Shown: piece after piece, positions 17,538 to 27,074 of the stretch
Position numbering within the stretch: the first letter of the stretch is position 1
Layout of the letters: each line of letters opens with the position of its first letter
NCBI GenBank assembly: GCA_017476545.1
Contig: JAFUZP010000014.1
Span: forward strand, 1 to 64,000
Origin: Alloprevotella sp.
GTDB taxonomy: Bacteria > Bacteroidota > Bacteroidia > Bacteroidales > Bacteroidaceae
Direction of reading: 5' to 3'
DNA: 64,000 nt
The notes under the pieces: model-generated
What the model saw: only the letters and a program-made list of their open reading frames with translations
What the model was told of the DNA's origin: nothing
The model's database searches: none
Program-made: the position numbers and the translations under genes

Positions 17538-17582
17538 AGTGGACGAGCCTGCCGCGCACAGCGGGAAGCTCGTCCACTTCTT
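17538..17582 (+). terminator. Terminator of the pyrophosphatase gene
   Basis: An 11-bp perfect stem (AGTGGACGAGC at 17538-17548 with 17568-17578) and a 19-nt loop, followed by CTTCTTTC. Confidence 0.55.
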
Positions 17583-17592
17583 TCAGCCTGAG

Positions 17593-17625
17593 AAAAAAGT
17601 TTTCCCAAACCGGGAAAACTTTTTA
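17593..17625. terminator. Bidirectional terminator between hppA and miaB
   Basis: AAAAAGTTTTCCC (17594-17606) pairs perfectly with 17612-17624 around a 5-nt loop. An A-run on the left and a T-run on the right make it work for both converging genes. Confidence 0.8.
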
Positions 17626-17660
17626 GGTGCGGTGATATCGTGGAACCGTGCTCCAGATGG

Positions 17661-18965
<1,305 letters not shown>

Positions 18966-18992
18966 AGTCTGGGTCGTTATTTTTTTCGGCTG

Positions 18993-19000
18993 CAAAATTA
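18993..19000 (-). promoter_or_regulatory. -7 promoter element of miaB
   Basis: TAATTTTG on the minus strand (CAAAATTA as written), about 28 bp before the chosen GTG. No good TTTG box at the expected distance. Its position is what rules out the upstream TTG start. Confidence 0.45.
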
Positions 19001-19176
19001 CACAATTATTCCCCCTCCTCGGAGATTATTTCAGGAATAAATCCGCTCAACCCCGGCGGAGATCGTGCAGGCGGCGGTGCTCTGCGCCGGGGCACTGCCC
19101 GGTGCGGAGGTGTTCCGGCGGCATTGCAGGCGCGTCCTTTCCCTCCATAAAATCCGCTGACGCGTGCGTTTTTTCT

Positions 19177-19264
19177 TAACCATAGAGGTACGGGAGACTG
19201 AACGCAGGGTTACGGCACACTAACCCTAGGGTTAAGAAACGCTATCCCTGGGGGTAAGGAAAAT
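19177..19264. repeat. 22-bp repeat array 3 (4 units)
   Basis: Units start at 19177, 19199, 19221 and 19243. Unit 3 contains the perfect palindrome TAACCCTAGGGTTA. The array ends 16 bp from the stop of the acyltransferase gene and lies upstream of miaB. The rest of 18966-19280 shows no gene. Confidence 0.9.
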
Positions 19265-19280
19265 TGTCTGGAGGGAGTGT

Positions 19281-20333
19281 TTACCGGTGTATGCGCCGCA
19301 GTAGGGCGTTCCATAGCCATATCCGAATGCGGTCCAGACCGATGGCGGCGATGAACCAGGCGATAATCCACAGGAGCGTGTACCCTACGAACATCCAGCC
19401 GGGAAGCCCGTAGTACCACGTTCGGACCTGTTCGGCATAGATGGGGTGGAGCAGGAGGCGGTGGCCGTGGAACAGGTAAACGGCGAAGCACGATGCAGCC
19501 ACCCAACCTATCCACCGGCTCCGAACCCGCAGATGGCTGAAGAAGAGCAGCAGGCCGATGGCGGCGGCAATGACGAACGGGGAACTGTAGTCAAACAGCG
19601 GCGGGCAAAGCCGCCATAGGCGGATGCTGGCGAACATTACCGCCGCAGCGGTCACGACGCTGCCGACATACAGGAGCAGGAAATGGTTGCGTGGCGCGTT
19701 GCAGATGCGTGGGCAGTGCAGCCGTAGGTAGCGTGCCGTGAGGTAGAGTAGCATGAAGAAGAAGGGCTTGTCTTCTTCCATGTGCCATTGGCTCCCGGCG
19801 TAAAGCCATCCGTAGAGCCACAGCATGGCGTAGAGTGCCGCAAGGAGACGGCGGAAATCGCGTCGTTCCAACCGTTCCACCAGTCCGTTGAGCAGCGGCG
19901 CGAAGAGGTAGAGAGCCACGTAGGACTTGAAGAATGCATAGTCGCTCCCGTCCAGCAGTAAGATGCTGCCCAGCCCGTGGCGTGTCAGTGCCGCGTCCGG
20001 GATGAGCACCGCGCCGAAGGCGAAGCCTAGCAGGGCGAAGAAAAGCACCTGGAAGGCGAAACTCGCCAGACGTTCCGTGCGGAAACGGATGCCGTACCAC
20101 CCGCTGAGCAGTACGAACACATCCACGCAGCACGAACTGGCCGCCTGCACCAGGTAGCGCATCGCGGAGGAAAGCGGCGCTGTCACCGTGTCGGCATGGC
20201 TCGGCTCGCCTAGTGCGAGGAAGTCGGCATGGATAACCAGCACGAGGAGCATGGCCGCGATGCGCAGCAACTCCATATTCATATCACGCGTGCGCGCGGG
20301 GAGGACGGACGGGTCGGACTGGTTCTGGCTCAT
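19281..20333 (-). CDS. Membrane acyltransferase (acyltransferase 3 family)
   Basis: A 350-residue protein with about ten hydrophobic helices. The start MNMELLRIAAMLLVLVIHAD, with its His in the first helix, is the hallmark of OafA/YiaH-like acyltransferase 3 proteins. A FSSH...RWIGWVAASCFAVYLFHGHR stretch near the C-terminus also fits. It probably O-acylates a cell-envelope glycan across the inner membrane. I chose ATG 20333 because a perfect promoter at 20364-20395 puts the transcript start near 20357, excluding the upstream TTG at 20366. It is monocistronic and not linked to the main polysaccharide locus. The acceptor is unknown. Confidence 0.85.
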   Translation of the reverse strand: MSQNQSDPSVLPARTRDMNMELLRIAAMLLVLVIHADFLALGEPSHADTVTAPLSSAMRYLVQAASSCCVDVFVLLSGWYGIRFRTERLASFAFQVLFFALLGFAFGAVLIPDAALTRHGLGSILLLDGSDYAFFKSYVALYLFAPLLNGLVERLERRDFRRLLAALYAMLWLYGWLYAGSQWHMEEDKPFFFMLLYLTARYLRLHCPRICNAPRNHFLLLYVGSVVTAAAVMFASIRLWRLCPPLFDYSSPFVIAAAIGLLLFFSHLRVRSRWIGWVAASCFAVYLFHGHRLLLHPIYAEQVRTWYYGLPGWMFVGYTLLWIIAWFIAAIGLDRIRIWLWNALLRRIHR

Positions 20334-20363
20334 TCTCGTGTGGCTGGGGATTTCTGTCAGCGG

Positions 20364-20395
20364 CAAAGTTACGAAGAACGATGGGTTAGGGCAAA
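20364..20395 (-). promoter_or_regulatory. Promoter of the membrane acyltransferase gene
   Basis: On the minus strand, TTTG (20392-20395), 20 bp, then TAACTTTG (20364-20371): a perfect match. Its -33 box is embedded in the T-run of the small RNA terminator next to it. Confidence 0.8.
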
Positions 20396-20455
20396 AAAAA
20401 TGGGATACCGCTGTATCCCGACCTTGTTAACCTTAAATCTAATACTATGAAAAAC
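20392..20455 (-). ncRNA. Candidate small RNA with intrinsic terminator
   Basis: On the minus strand a promoter-like pair, CTTG (20490-20493), 20 bp, GATATTTG (20462-20469), is followed by about 64 nt of AT-rich leader containing ATAGTATTAGATTTAAGG. A hairpin, GGGATAC (20402-20408) with GTATCCC (20413-20419) around a 4-nt loop, then runs into eight Ts. No convincing reading frame exists on that strand. The unit ends just before the acyltransferase promoter. It is either an independent sRNA or a terminated leader. The AT-rich segment reminds me of one recurring in other Bacteroidales, from memory only. Confidence 0.5.
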
Positions 20456-20614
20456 ACGATGCAAATATCGGGATAGTTTTTTACATGTGCAAGCTTTTTT
20501 GCGATTTTTTTTGACAAAGATGCAAAAAAGTTGTTTTTAGCTATGTCTTTGTATTGGGTAATCGGCGAAAAAACGGCAAATATTTGTTTTTCGCGGCGAG
20601 CGTAAAATCAAAAA

Positions 20615-20651
20615 AGAGGCGGCCCGGAAAAGTCCTTCCCGGGCCGCCTCT
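20615..20651 (-). terminator. Terminator of secDF
   Basis: A 13-bp perfect stem (AGAGGCGGCCCGG at 20615-20627 with 20639-20651), followed on the minus strand by TTTTTT. It is a classical intrinsic terminator 29 bp after the secDF stop. Bases 20496-20600 beyond it are AT-rich, with a hairpin GCGAAAAA/TTTTTCGC and no gene. Confidence 0.9.
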
Positions 20652-20679
20652 GTATGATATGTAAGATGTTGGAGTCTGC

Positions 20680-23580
20680 TTACTGCTCACTTTCGATCAC
20701 CACGCGCTTCTTCCCGAAGACGCGCAGGGCGAGGGGTGCGGCGATAAACATGGAGCTGAGCGTTCCGAACACGACACCCAGAATCATCGCGAAGGCGAAG
20801 GAGCGGATGCTGTCGCCACCGAGGATGAAGATGCAGAGCAGCACGAGGAGCGTCGTGAGCGACGTCATCAACGTACGGGCCAGCGTCTGGTTCAGCGACT
20901 CGTTGAAGAGGCGCTTCGTATCGCGCTTGGGCCAGAGCCCTAAGTTTTCACGTATGCGGTCGAATACCACCACCTTGTCGTTGATGGAGTAACCGATAGC
21001 TGTCAGGATGGCACCGACGAACGTCTGGTCCACCTCGAGTGAGAAGGGTACCCAGCCCCAGCAGAGGGAGTAAACGCCGATGATGAGGAACGTATCTACC
21101 GCCAAAGCGAAGATGGAGCCTACGGAGAAGGCCACGTTGCGGAAGCGGACGAGGATGTAAACGAAGATGGCGATCAGCGCAAGGATGGTTGCGAGGATGG
21201 CATCCTTGGTCATTTCGCTGGCCACGCTTGCACCAACTTTCTGTGCGCTCACGATAGATCCGCCTTCATGCACGTCGCGGTTCTTGAAAGTGTCGTAGTC
21301 GGCGGTGATGAGTTGCGCATCGTGCAGTCCTTGCCAGATACTCTGTTCAACTTGTGCGTCGGCATCATCGGCATCATCGTCGATGAGGTAGTTCGTGGAG
21401 AGGCGTACGGCCTTGCCCTGCGTAGTGCTCACCTCGATGCCCGTTACGGATGCGTTGGCGTCCTTGGCGTTGATAACCTTGGCCACGGCGGCCTGCACCT
21501 GCTCGGGCGTGGTGTTCTTATCTGCGAATTCTATGACAAAGTTGCGGCCACCCGTGAAGTCAATGCCCTTGGACAGCCCGCGGACAGCCAGCGATGCGAG
21601 GCCGGCGACAACGAGAATGCCGAACACGACGGCGGTCTTCTTGGCTGTGTCTATGAAGTTGAAGCGGGTGTTTTGCAACAGACCACGGGACAGCGGCGTC
21701 TCGAAGGTAAGGCCGAGCCACTTATCCTTGTTGAGGAAGTGCTCATAGATGATGCGGCTAATCCAAACAGCTGTGAAGAAGCTGGCCAAGATACCGATGG
21801 CGAGCGTCAGGGCGAATCCTCGGATGGGGCCTGTGCCGACATTGTAGAGGATAAGTGCCGTGATGATACTCGTCAGGTTGGAGTCGAAGATGGCGGAGAA
21901 GGCGTTGCCGTAACCGGCGGCCACAGCCTGCTTGATGCCCTTGCCCGCGCGGAGTTCTTCCTTCGTACGTTCATAGATGAGCACGTTGGCGTCCACGGCC
22001 ATACCGAGCGTCAGTACCATACCGGCGATGCCGCTCATGGTAAGTGCTGCCTGGAACGATGTGAGAACGCCGAGCGTGAAGAAGAAGTTCAGGATTAGTG
22101 CAAGGTTGGCTACCATGCCGGGGATGAGACCGTAGTAGCAGCACATGAAAATCATCAGGAGGATGAAGGCGATGACTGCGCTCTCTATACCTGCCTGCAC
22201 CGAGGCGGAGCCGAGGCTCGGGCCGACGGTCTCCTCAGAAATGATGTTCGTGGGGGCCGGCATCTTACCGCTCTTCAGTACGTTGCTGAGGTCGCGGGTG
22301 TCGTCCACGGTGAAGTGTCCGCTGATTTCGGAATGCCCGCCGTTAATTTCGGAATTTACGCGGGGAGCGCTATATACTGCATCGTCCAGCACGATGGCTA
22401 CGCCCCGGCCGATGTTCTTCTTTGTCAGGTTTGCCCATTCGCGTGAGCCGTCACTCGTCATCGCCATGGTCACGATGGGCTGGTGCATCTGGTTGAAGTC
22501 GTCCTTTGCATCGTCAATGACGGCGCCCTGCATGGCGGGTTGTCCGTTCATGGCCTTGAGGCTGTAGAGCGCGAAAGCGTGCCCGTTCTCAGGTTTCACG
22601 CTCCAGCGCAGGCGCAAATCCTTCGGAAGTTTCACCTGTGCGGCGTCACTGTTGATGATGGCGTTGATGGCGGCGGTGTCCTTCGGCAGTGCGTAGCCGA
22701 CAACCCATCCTTGCGGGTCGGCCGGCATGAGCATCTGCGAGAAGAGCTTGCCCTCTGCGGGTGCTGCAGCCACCTGTGTCTTGGTCGTGTCGGCTACAGC
22801 AGTGGTGTCCGCCTGTGCGGCAGGTTGCCCTACCTGGTTCAGAGCGGCGATGGCTCCCTGTATCTCGTTCACGTTATACGTCTCCCAGAATTCGAGGTTC
22901 GCGCTACCCTGGAGTAGCTTGCGGATACGTTCGGGTTCCTTGATACCCGGCATTTCGACCATTATCTGGCCAATCTGTCCGCGCCCACGGAGTATCTGGA
23001 TGTTGGGCTGTGCCACACCGAACTGGTCCACGCGGTTACGTACAACCTGATAGGCGTTGCTTACGGCGGCATCCACCTCGCGTTCCAGCGCGCTCTTCAC
23101 CTGTGCGTCTTTCGAGGTGTACGAGATGTCCGAGTTCTTCAGTCCGGCGGCGAAGATGGCTCCGAGCTTGTCCGCGCCGTTTGCCTCGGCGTAGCGTGCT
23201 ACGAAGCGTTCCACGAAATCGCCCTCTCCCTTCTTGTAGTCCTCACGAGCCTGTGCAGAGGCTTTCTGGAAGGCGGCATCCTTGGCGTTGTCGCCCGCCA
23301 GGTTCTTTACCACTTCGGGTACGGAAACTTCAAGAATGACGTCCATACCGCCCTTCAAGTCTAGTCCGAGTCCGATTTGCAGCGCTTCGCACTCTTTCAG
23401 GGTCTTGCCCATATAAACGCGCTCGTTGGCCATGGAGTCCAGATAAGCCCGTCCCGCCTCTTCGCCCATGGCGGCTGCCTTCTTCTCATAATGCCCCGTC
23501 ACGAACGAGAACGAGAAGTAGAAAAGACAGATTAGCGTGAGCAACACTGCGATAACCTTAACAAATCCTTTGTTTTGCAT
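20680..23580 (-). CDS. secDF: Fused protein translocase subunit SecDF
   Basis: A 966-residue SecD-SecF fusion with about 12 transmembrane helices. The N-terminal SecD part has GLGLDLKGGMDVILEV near residue 80, a large periplasmic domain and the membrane motif MAVDANVLIYERTKEE. The SecF part begins near residue 677 with KGIDFTGGRNFVIEF and has GYSINDKVVVFDRIREN. It uses the ion gradient to pull secreted proteins from SecYEG on the periplasmic side. The periplasmic domain carries an Ala/Gln/Thr-rich insert. I chose ATG 23580; an upstream TTG at 23619 falls in the leader of a perfect promoter. It is monocistronic. Confidence 0.95.
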   Translation of the reverse strand: MQNKGFVKVIAVLLTLICLFYFSFSFVTGHYEKKAAAMGEEAGRAYLDSMANERVYMGKTLKECEALQIGLGLDLKGGMDVILEVSVPEVVKNLAGDNAKDAAFQKASAQAREDYKKGEGDFVERFVARYAEANGADKLGAIFAAGLKNSDISYTSKDAQVKSALEREVDAAVSNAYQVVRNRVDQFGVAQPNIQILRGRGQIGQIMVEMPGIKEPERIRKLLQGSANLEFWETYNVNEIQGAIAALNQVGQPAAQADTTAVADTTKTQVAAAPAEGKLFSQMLMPADPQGWVVGYALPKDTAAINAIINSDAAQVKLPKDLRLRWSVKPENGHAFALYSLKAMNGQPAMQGAVIDDAKDDFNQMHQPIVTMAMTSDGSREWANLTKKNIGRGVAIVLDDAVYSAPRVNSEINGGHSEISGHFTVDDTRDLSNVLKSGKMPAPTNIISEETVGPSLGSASVQAGIESAVIAFILLMIFMCCYYGLIPGMVANLALILNFFFTLGVLTSFQAALTMSGIAGMVLTLGMAVDANVLIYERTKEELRAGKGIKQAVAAGYGNAFSAIFDSNLTSIITALILYNVGTGPIRGFALTLAIGILASFFTAVWISRIIYEHFLNKDKWLGLTFETPLSRGLLQNTRFNFIDTAKKTAVVFGILVVAGLASLAVRGLSKGIDFTGGRNFVIEFADKNTTPEQVQAAVAKVINAKDANASVTGIEVSTTQGKAVRLSTNYLIDDDADDADAQVEQSIWQGLHDAQLITADYDTFKNRDVHEGGSIVSAQKVGASVASEMTKDAILATILALIAIFVYILVRFRNVAFSVGSIFALAVDTFLIIGVYSLCWGWVPFSLEVDQTFVGAILTAIGYSINDKVVVFDRIRENLGLWPKRDTKRLFNESLNQTLARTLMTSLTTLLVLLCIFILGGDSIRSFAFAMILGVVFGTLSSMFIAAPLALRVFGKKRVVIESEQ

Positions 23581-23638
23581 CTTGTAGTTGTTTTTATTTA
23601 TAGTTGTATTTTTGTTCAAGCTGTGCTATAATAGCGCG

Positions 23639-23670
23639 CAAATATAGTGTAAGATGGAAGAACAGCCAAA
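23639..23670 (-). promoter_or_regulatory. Promoter of secDF
   Basis: On the minus strand, TTTG (23667-23670), 20 bp, TATATTTG (23639-23646): a perfect consensus match, about 59 bp upstream of the chosen ATG. Confidence 0.85.
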
Positions 23671-23739
23671 TTTATTTGGAAATTCCCCATCGCATGGGGG
23701 CGGCGGAGCGGCGTGCGGCAGTTTTTGTTTGCGCCGTGT

Positions 23740-23770
23740 TTTGTGCTGCCCGCGCTTTACGTTATCTTTG
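23740..23770 (+). promoter_or_regulatory. Promoter of the nitroreductase gene
   Basis: TTTG (23740-23743), 19 bp, TATCTTTG (23763-23770): a perfect consensus match. The leader is about 85 nt. It diverges from the secDF promoter, the two -33 boxes being about 70 bp apart. Confidence 0.85.
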
Positions 23771-23863
23771 CCCCGGAATATGGCGTGGCGCGTCCGTCCT
23801 CTCCCGTTTGCGTGCGCCCCGCTTCTGCACAGTGAGTCTATAATTATATAAAAGTATTGCGAT

Positions 23864-24475
23864 ATGAAAAAAGTTTTCATCCTTTTTACCCTGTTGTGTA
23901 CCACGCTGCCCGCATCGGCACAGGGCGTGTCATGCTGCCAAAAGGAGGCGCAGGGTTGCTGCAGGAAGAACCCTGTCATCGAGAGCATCATGACCCGTAC
24001 GAGTGTCCGCCAGTACCAGAACCGCACCCTGAGTGCCGACACCATAGAGATACTGCTGCGTGCCGGTATGGCGGCCCCCACGGCCCGCAACTGCCAGCCC
24101 TGGCATTTCGTGTTGATAACTGGCAAGGACGTACTCGAAGCCCTGGGCGGTAGGTCGAAAGACGCTCCGCTGGCCATCGCCGTGTGCGGTGACATGACGA
24201 AAGCCCTTGAGGGCGAAGCGCGCGAATACTGGGTGCTGGACTGCTCTGCGGCCACGGAAAACATCCTTCTGGCGGCGCATGCCCTCGGGCTGGGCGCCGT
24301 GTGGCAGGGAGTCTATCCGATTCAGCAGCGCGTGGAGCAAGTGAGCCAACTGCTCAAGCTGCCCGAAACGCTCGTACCCCTGAACGTTATTGCTATCGGA
24401 TATCCCGGCGAGGCTCCGGCACCGAAGGACAAATGGAAGCCGGAGAACGTGACAATTAGGAAAGGCTTGGAGTGA
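23864..24475 (+). CDS. Exported nitroreductase-family protein
   Basis: A 203-residue protein with a signal peptide (MKKVFILFTLLCTTLPASA, cleavage probably after AQ at residues 19-20) and a nitroreductase fold: TRTSVRQYQNR near residue 45, AAPTARNCQPWHFVLI near 70 and GLGAVWQGVYP near 145, all parts of the FMN site. Family members reduce nitro groups, quinones or flavins with NAD(P)H. Export is odd because NAD(P)H is cytoplasmic. Just after the signal peptide are two Cys pairs (SCC...GCC). These might bind metal, or be a lipid site if the Cys at 24 is used. It has its own promoter; substrate unknown. Confidence 0.85.
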   Translation: MKKVFILFTLLCTTLPASAQGVSCCQKEAQGCCRKNPVIESIMTRTSVRQYQNRTLSADTIEILLRAGMAAPTARNCQPWHFVLITGKDVLEALGGRSKDAPLAIAVCGDMTKALEGEAREYWVLDCSAATENILLAAHALGLGAVWQGVYPIQQRVEQVSQLLKLPETLVPLNVIAIGYPGEAPAPKDKWKPENVTIRKGLE

Positions 24476-24574
24476 CAAATGACAGGAGGCCGCGCCTCCC
24501 TTACGAGCGGCAAGTTACAGCTGACTATATCGTGAAGGGGTTTCTCACTTGTCGTCCCGTTACAAAATACAACC

Positions 24575-26749
24575 ATGAGTACAAAAGAATATAAGCGCAC
24601 GCTCATCACAGCGGCGCTGCCTTACGCTAACGGCGGTGTGCATATCGGCCACCTGGCCGGAGTATATATACCTGCCGACATCTATGCCCGCTATCTCCGC
24701 CTACGGGGGGAACGCGTGATGTTTGTCTGCGGTAGCGACGAGCACGGCGTGCCCATCACCATAAGGGCCCGCAAAGAGGGCATCACCCCGCAGGACGTGG
24801 TGAACCGTTACCATGAGATGATTAAGAACTCCTTTGAGGATTTCGGCATCAGTTTCGACGTGTACAGCCGCACTACGAGCAAGACGCACGAGACGTTCGC
24901 GGCGGACTTTTTCCGCAAACTATACGATGAGGGGAAACTGACGGAGGAGACGACGACGCAGCTCTATGACGAGGAGGCGCACCAGTTCTTGGCAGACCGC
25001 TACGTAACTGGTGAGTGCCCCCACTGCCACCAGCCCGGCGCTTACGGCGACCAGTGCGAGAAGTGTGGCCGCGACTTGTCCCCGACGGAGCTCATCAACC
25101 CAAAAAGTGCCATCAGCGGCTCCGTCCCCGTGTTGCGGGAGACGAAGAACTGGTACCTACCCCTGAACGAGTACCAGCAATGGCTGCGGGAGTGGATTCT
25201 GAAGGGGCACAAAGAGTGGCGGCCGAACGTCTATGGGCAGTGCAAGTCCTGGCTCGAAATGGACTTGCAGCCCCGTGCCATGACGCGCGATCTGGACTGG
25301 GGCATCCCCGTACCCGTGGAGGGCGCGGGGGGCAAAGTGCTCTACGTGTGGTTCGACGCCCCTATCGGCTATGTTTCTAACACGAAGGAGCTCTGCGAGA
25401 CCGACCCCGCGCGCTGGGGTACCTGGCAGGAATGGTGGCAGCAACAGGACACCAAGCTCGTCCATTTCATAGGGAAGGATAACATCGTATTCCACTGCAT
25501 CATCTTCCCCACGATGATGAAAGCGCACGGAGGCTACATTCTGCCGGACAATGTACCCTCCAACGAGTTCCTGAACCTGGAGAACGATAAGATTTCCACT
25601 AGCCGAAACTGGGCCGTATGGCTCCACGAATATCTCCTTGACTTCCCCGGCAAGCAGGACGTGATGCGCTATGTGCTCACCGCCAACGCTCCGGAAACGA
25701 AGGACAACAACTTTACTTGGGCCGATTTCCAGGAGCGCAACAATTCCGAGCTCGTAGCCATTTACGGCAACTTCGTGAACCGTGCCTTGCAACTCACCAA
25801 GAAGTACTTCGGCGGCGTTGTGCCGCCCTGTGGCGAGTTGGCCGATACCGACTGCGCCGCCATCGCCGAGTTCAAGGACGTGAAGGCCCGCGTGGATCAG
25901 CTGCTTGAGCAGTACAAGTTCCGCGAGGCACAGAAGGAAGTAATGAATCTGGCCCGCATTGGTAACAAATACATCACCGAGTGCGAGCCCTGGAAGCTGT
26001 GGAAGCAGGTGGATGCCGCCCTCCAGAAGCCCGTCGTGGCGCGTAGGGGAGACGGGACGCTCACCTCCGCCGACCTGAAGCGGCAGACGGAGGCCAATGC
26101 CTGCCTCGTGGAAGCGTCCGAGGCCGCCGCGCGCATCGCCACCGTACTCTACGTTTCCCTCCAGCTTGTCGGTAATCTCTCCATAGCCTTCGACCCCTTC
26201 ATGCCTTTCAGTTCCAACAGGCTCCGCAAAATGCTCTGTCTCGACAGTTTCAGTTGGGACCAACTCGGCCGCACCGACATCCTGCCCGCAGGCCACGCCA
26301 TGCAGGAGCCCGGACTGCTCTTTGAGAAAATAGAGGACGAGGCTGTGCAGGCGCAGCTCGACCGCTTGGAACGCATCAAGCGGGAGAACGAGGCTGCCGT
26401 GCACAAGGCTGACCCCGTGAAACCCGATGTGTCGTTCGAGGACTGGGAACGCCTTGATATCCGCATCGGTACCGTACTCGAGTGTGAGAAGGTGCCCAAG
26501 GCCGACAAACTTCTGCGCTTCCTCATCGACGACGGCTTGGAGAAGCGCACCATCGTCAGCGGCATTGCAAAGTTTTATAAGCCCGAGGAACTTGTGGGTA
26601 AGCAGGTTTGCTTCCTTGCCAACCTCCCCGCCCGCAAACTGCGCGGCATAGAGAGCCAGGGCATGATACTCTCCTCCGAGGACGCGGACGGCAGCCTGAG
26701 CCTCGTGGCGCCTCAGCGCGGCGTGGCGGACGGCAGTCCCGTGAAGTGA
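24575..26749 (+). CDS. metG: Methionyl-tRNA synthetase
   Basis: A 724-residue class I synthetase. HIGH box at residues 23-26, a zinc knuckle with four Cys ([17 protein letters not shown]) near 147, the KMSKS loop as KISTS near 338, an anticodon-binding helical domain and a C-terminal EMAP-II/Arc1p tRNA-binding domain from about residue 622 ([18 protein letters not shown]). It charges tRNA-Met in the cytoplasm. Ile-Ser-Thr in place of Met-Ser-Lys keeps the first Lys of the loop, and I recall it as usual in this phylum. ATG 24575 fits the family start. No consensus promoter is seen in the 99-bp gap after the nitroreductase gene. Confidence 0.96.
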   Translation: MSTKEYKRTLITAALPYANGGVHIGHLAGVYIPADIYARYLRLRGERVMFVCGSDEHGVPITIRARKEGITPQDVVNRYHEMIKNSFEDFGISFDVYSRTTSKTHETFAADFFRKLYDEGKLTEETTTQLYDEEAHQFLADRYVTGECPHCHQPGAYGDQCEKCGRDLSPTELINPKSAISGSVPVLRETKNWYLPLNEYQQWLREWILKGHKEWRPNVYGQCKSWLEMDLQPRAMTRDLDWGIPVPVEGAGGKVLYVWFDAPIGYVSNTKELCETDPARWGTWQEWWQQQDTKLVHFIGKDNIVFHCIIFPTMMKAHGGYILPDNVPSNEFLNLENDKISTSRNWAVWLHEYLLDFPGKQDVMRYVLTANAPETKDNNFTWADFQERNNSELVAIYGNFVNRALQLTKKYFGGVVPPCGELADTDCAAIAEFKDVKARVDQLLEQYKFREAQKEVMNLARIGNKYITECEPWKLWKQVDAALQKPVVARRGDGTLTSADLKRQTEANACLVEASEAAARIATVLYVSLQLVGNLSIAFDPFMPFSSNRLRKMLCLDSFSWDQLGRTDILPAGHAMQEPGLLFEKIEDEAVQAQLDRLERIKRENEAAVHKADPVKPDVSFEDWERLDIRIGTVLECEKVPKADKLLRFLIDDGLEKRTIVSGIAKFYKPEELVGKQVCFLANLPARKLRGIESQGMILSSEDADGSLSLVAPQRGVADGSPVK

Positions 26750-26817
26750 CGCTCGCCCCGTCCGGCCTCTCCGGGCGGCATACAATAAATATATATACGC
26801 GTGCGTGTTTGTGTGCG

Positions 26818-26855
26818 ACCGCAGGGTTCCCGTCAGTCGGCGGGAACCCTGCGGT
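26818..26855. repeat. 15-bp perfect inverted repeat after metG
   Basis: ACCGCAGGGTTCCCG (26818-26832) is inverted at 26841-26855 around 8 nt. There is no T-run on either side, so it is a weak terminator candidate. Its arms contain ACCGCAGGGTT, the core sequence of the 22-bp arrays, and it may be two inverted array-type units. It lies between converging genes. Confidence 0.6.
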
Positions 26856-26957
26856 GTGTAGTGCCTGGGGTGTGGTCTTCCCCTCTCTTCAAGTACGCCT
26901 CTATTCCTGTTCGGTGACAGCTCTGGGACGTATCTACTCCGGGCTGTTCCGGGTGCG

Positions 26958-27045
26958 CGGGAAATTTTCCAGTGCGCTTGGGAAAATTTTCCCGGTCGCG
27001 TGGAAAAAAATCCCGAGCGGAGTGGACAATCCGAAACGCGGCGTT
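26958..27045. repeat. 22-bp repeat array of a second type (3-4 units)
   Basis: Units begin at 26958, 26980, 27002 and 27024. The core is a different palindrome: GGGAAATTTTCC, then the perfect GGGAAAATTTTCCC, then GGAAAAAAATCCC, then a degenerate copy. Spacers resemble GGTCGCGT. Period (22 bp), unit count and intergenic position match the other arrays. With the inverted repeat at 26818-26855 it fills the gap between metG and the converging glycosyltransferase gene. Confidence 0.65.
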
Positions 27046-27074
27046 CCTGTGAGAAGGGAGGGACGGTTAAGGCT

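Noticed and set aside
24485-24499. Terminator GGAGGC/GCCTCC after the nitroreductase gene
   Set aside because: The stem is only 6 bp with a 3-nt loop and no T-run, so it is too weak to call.
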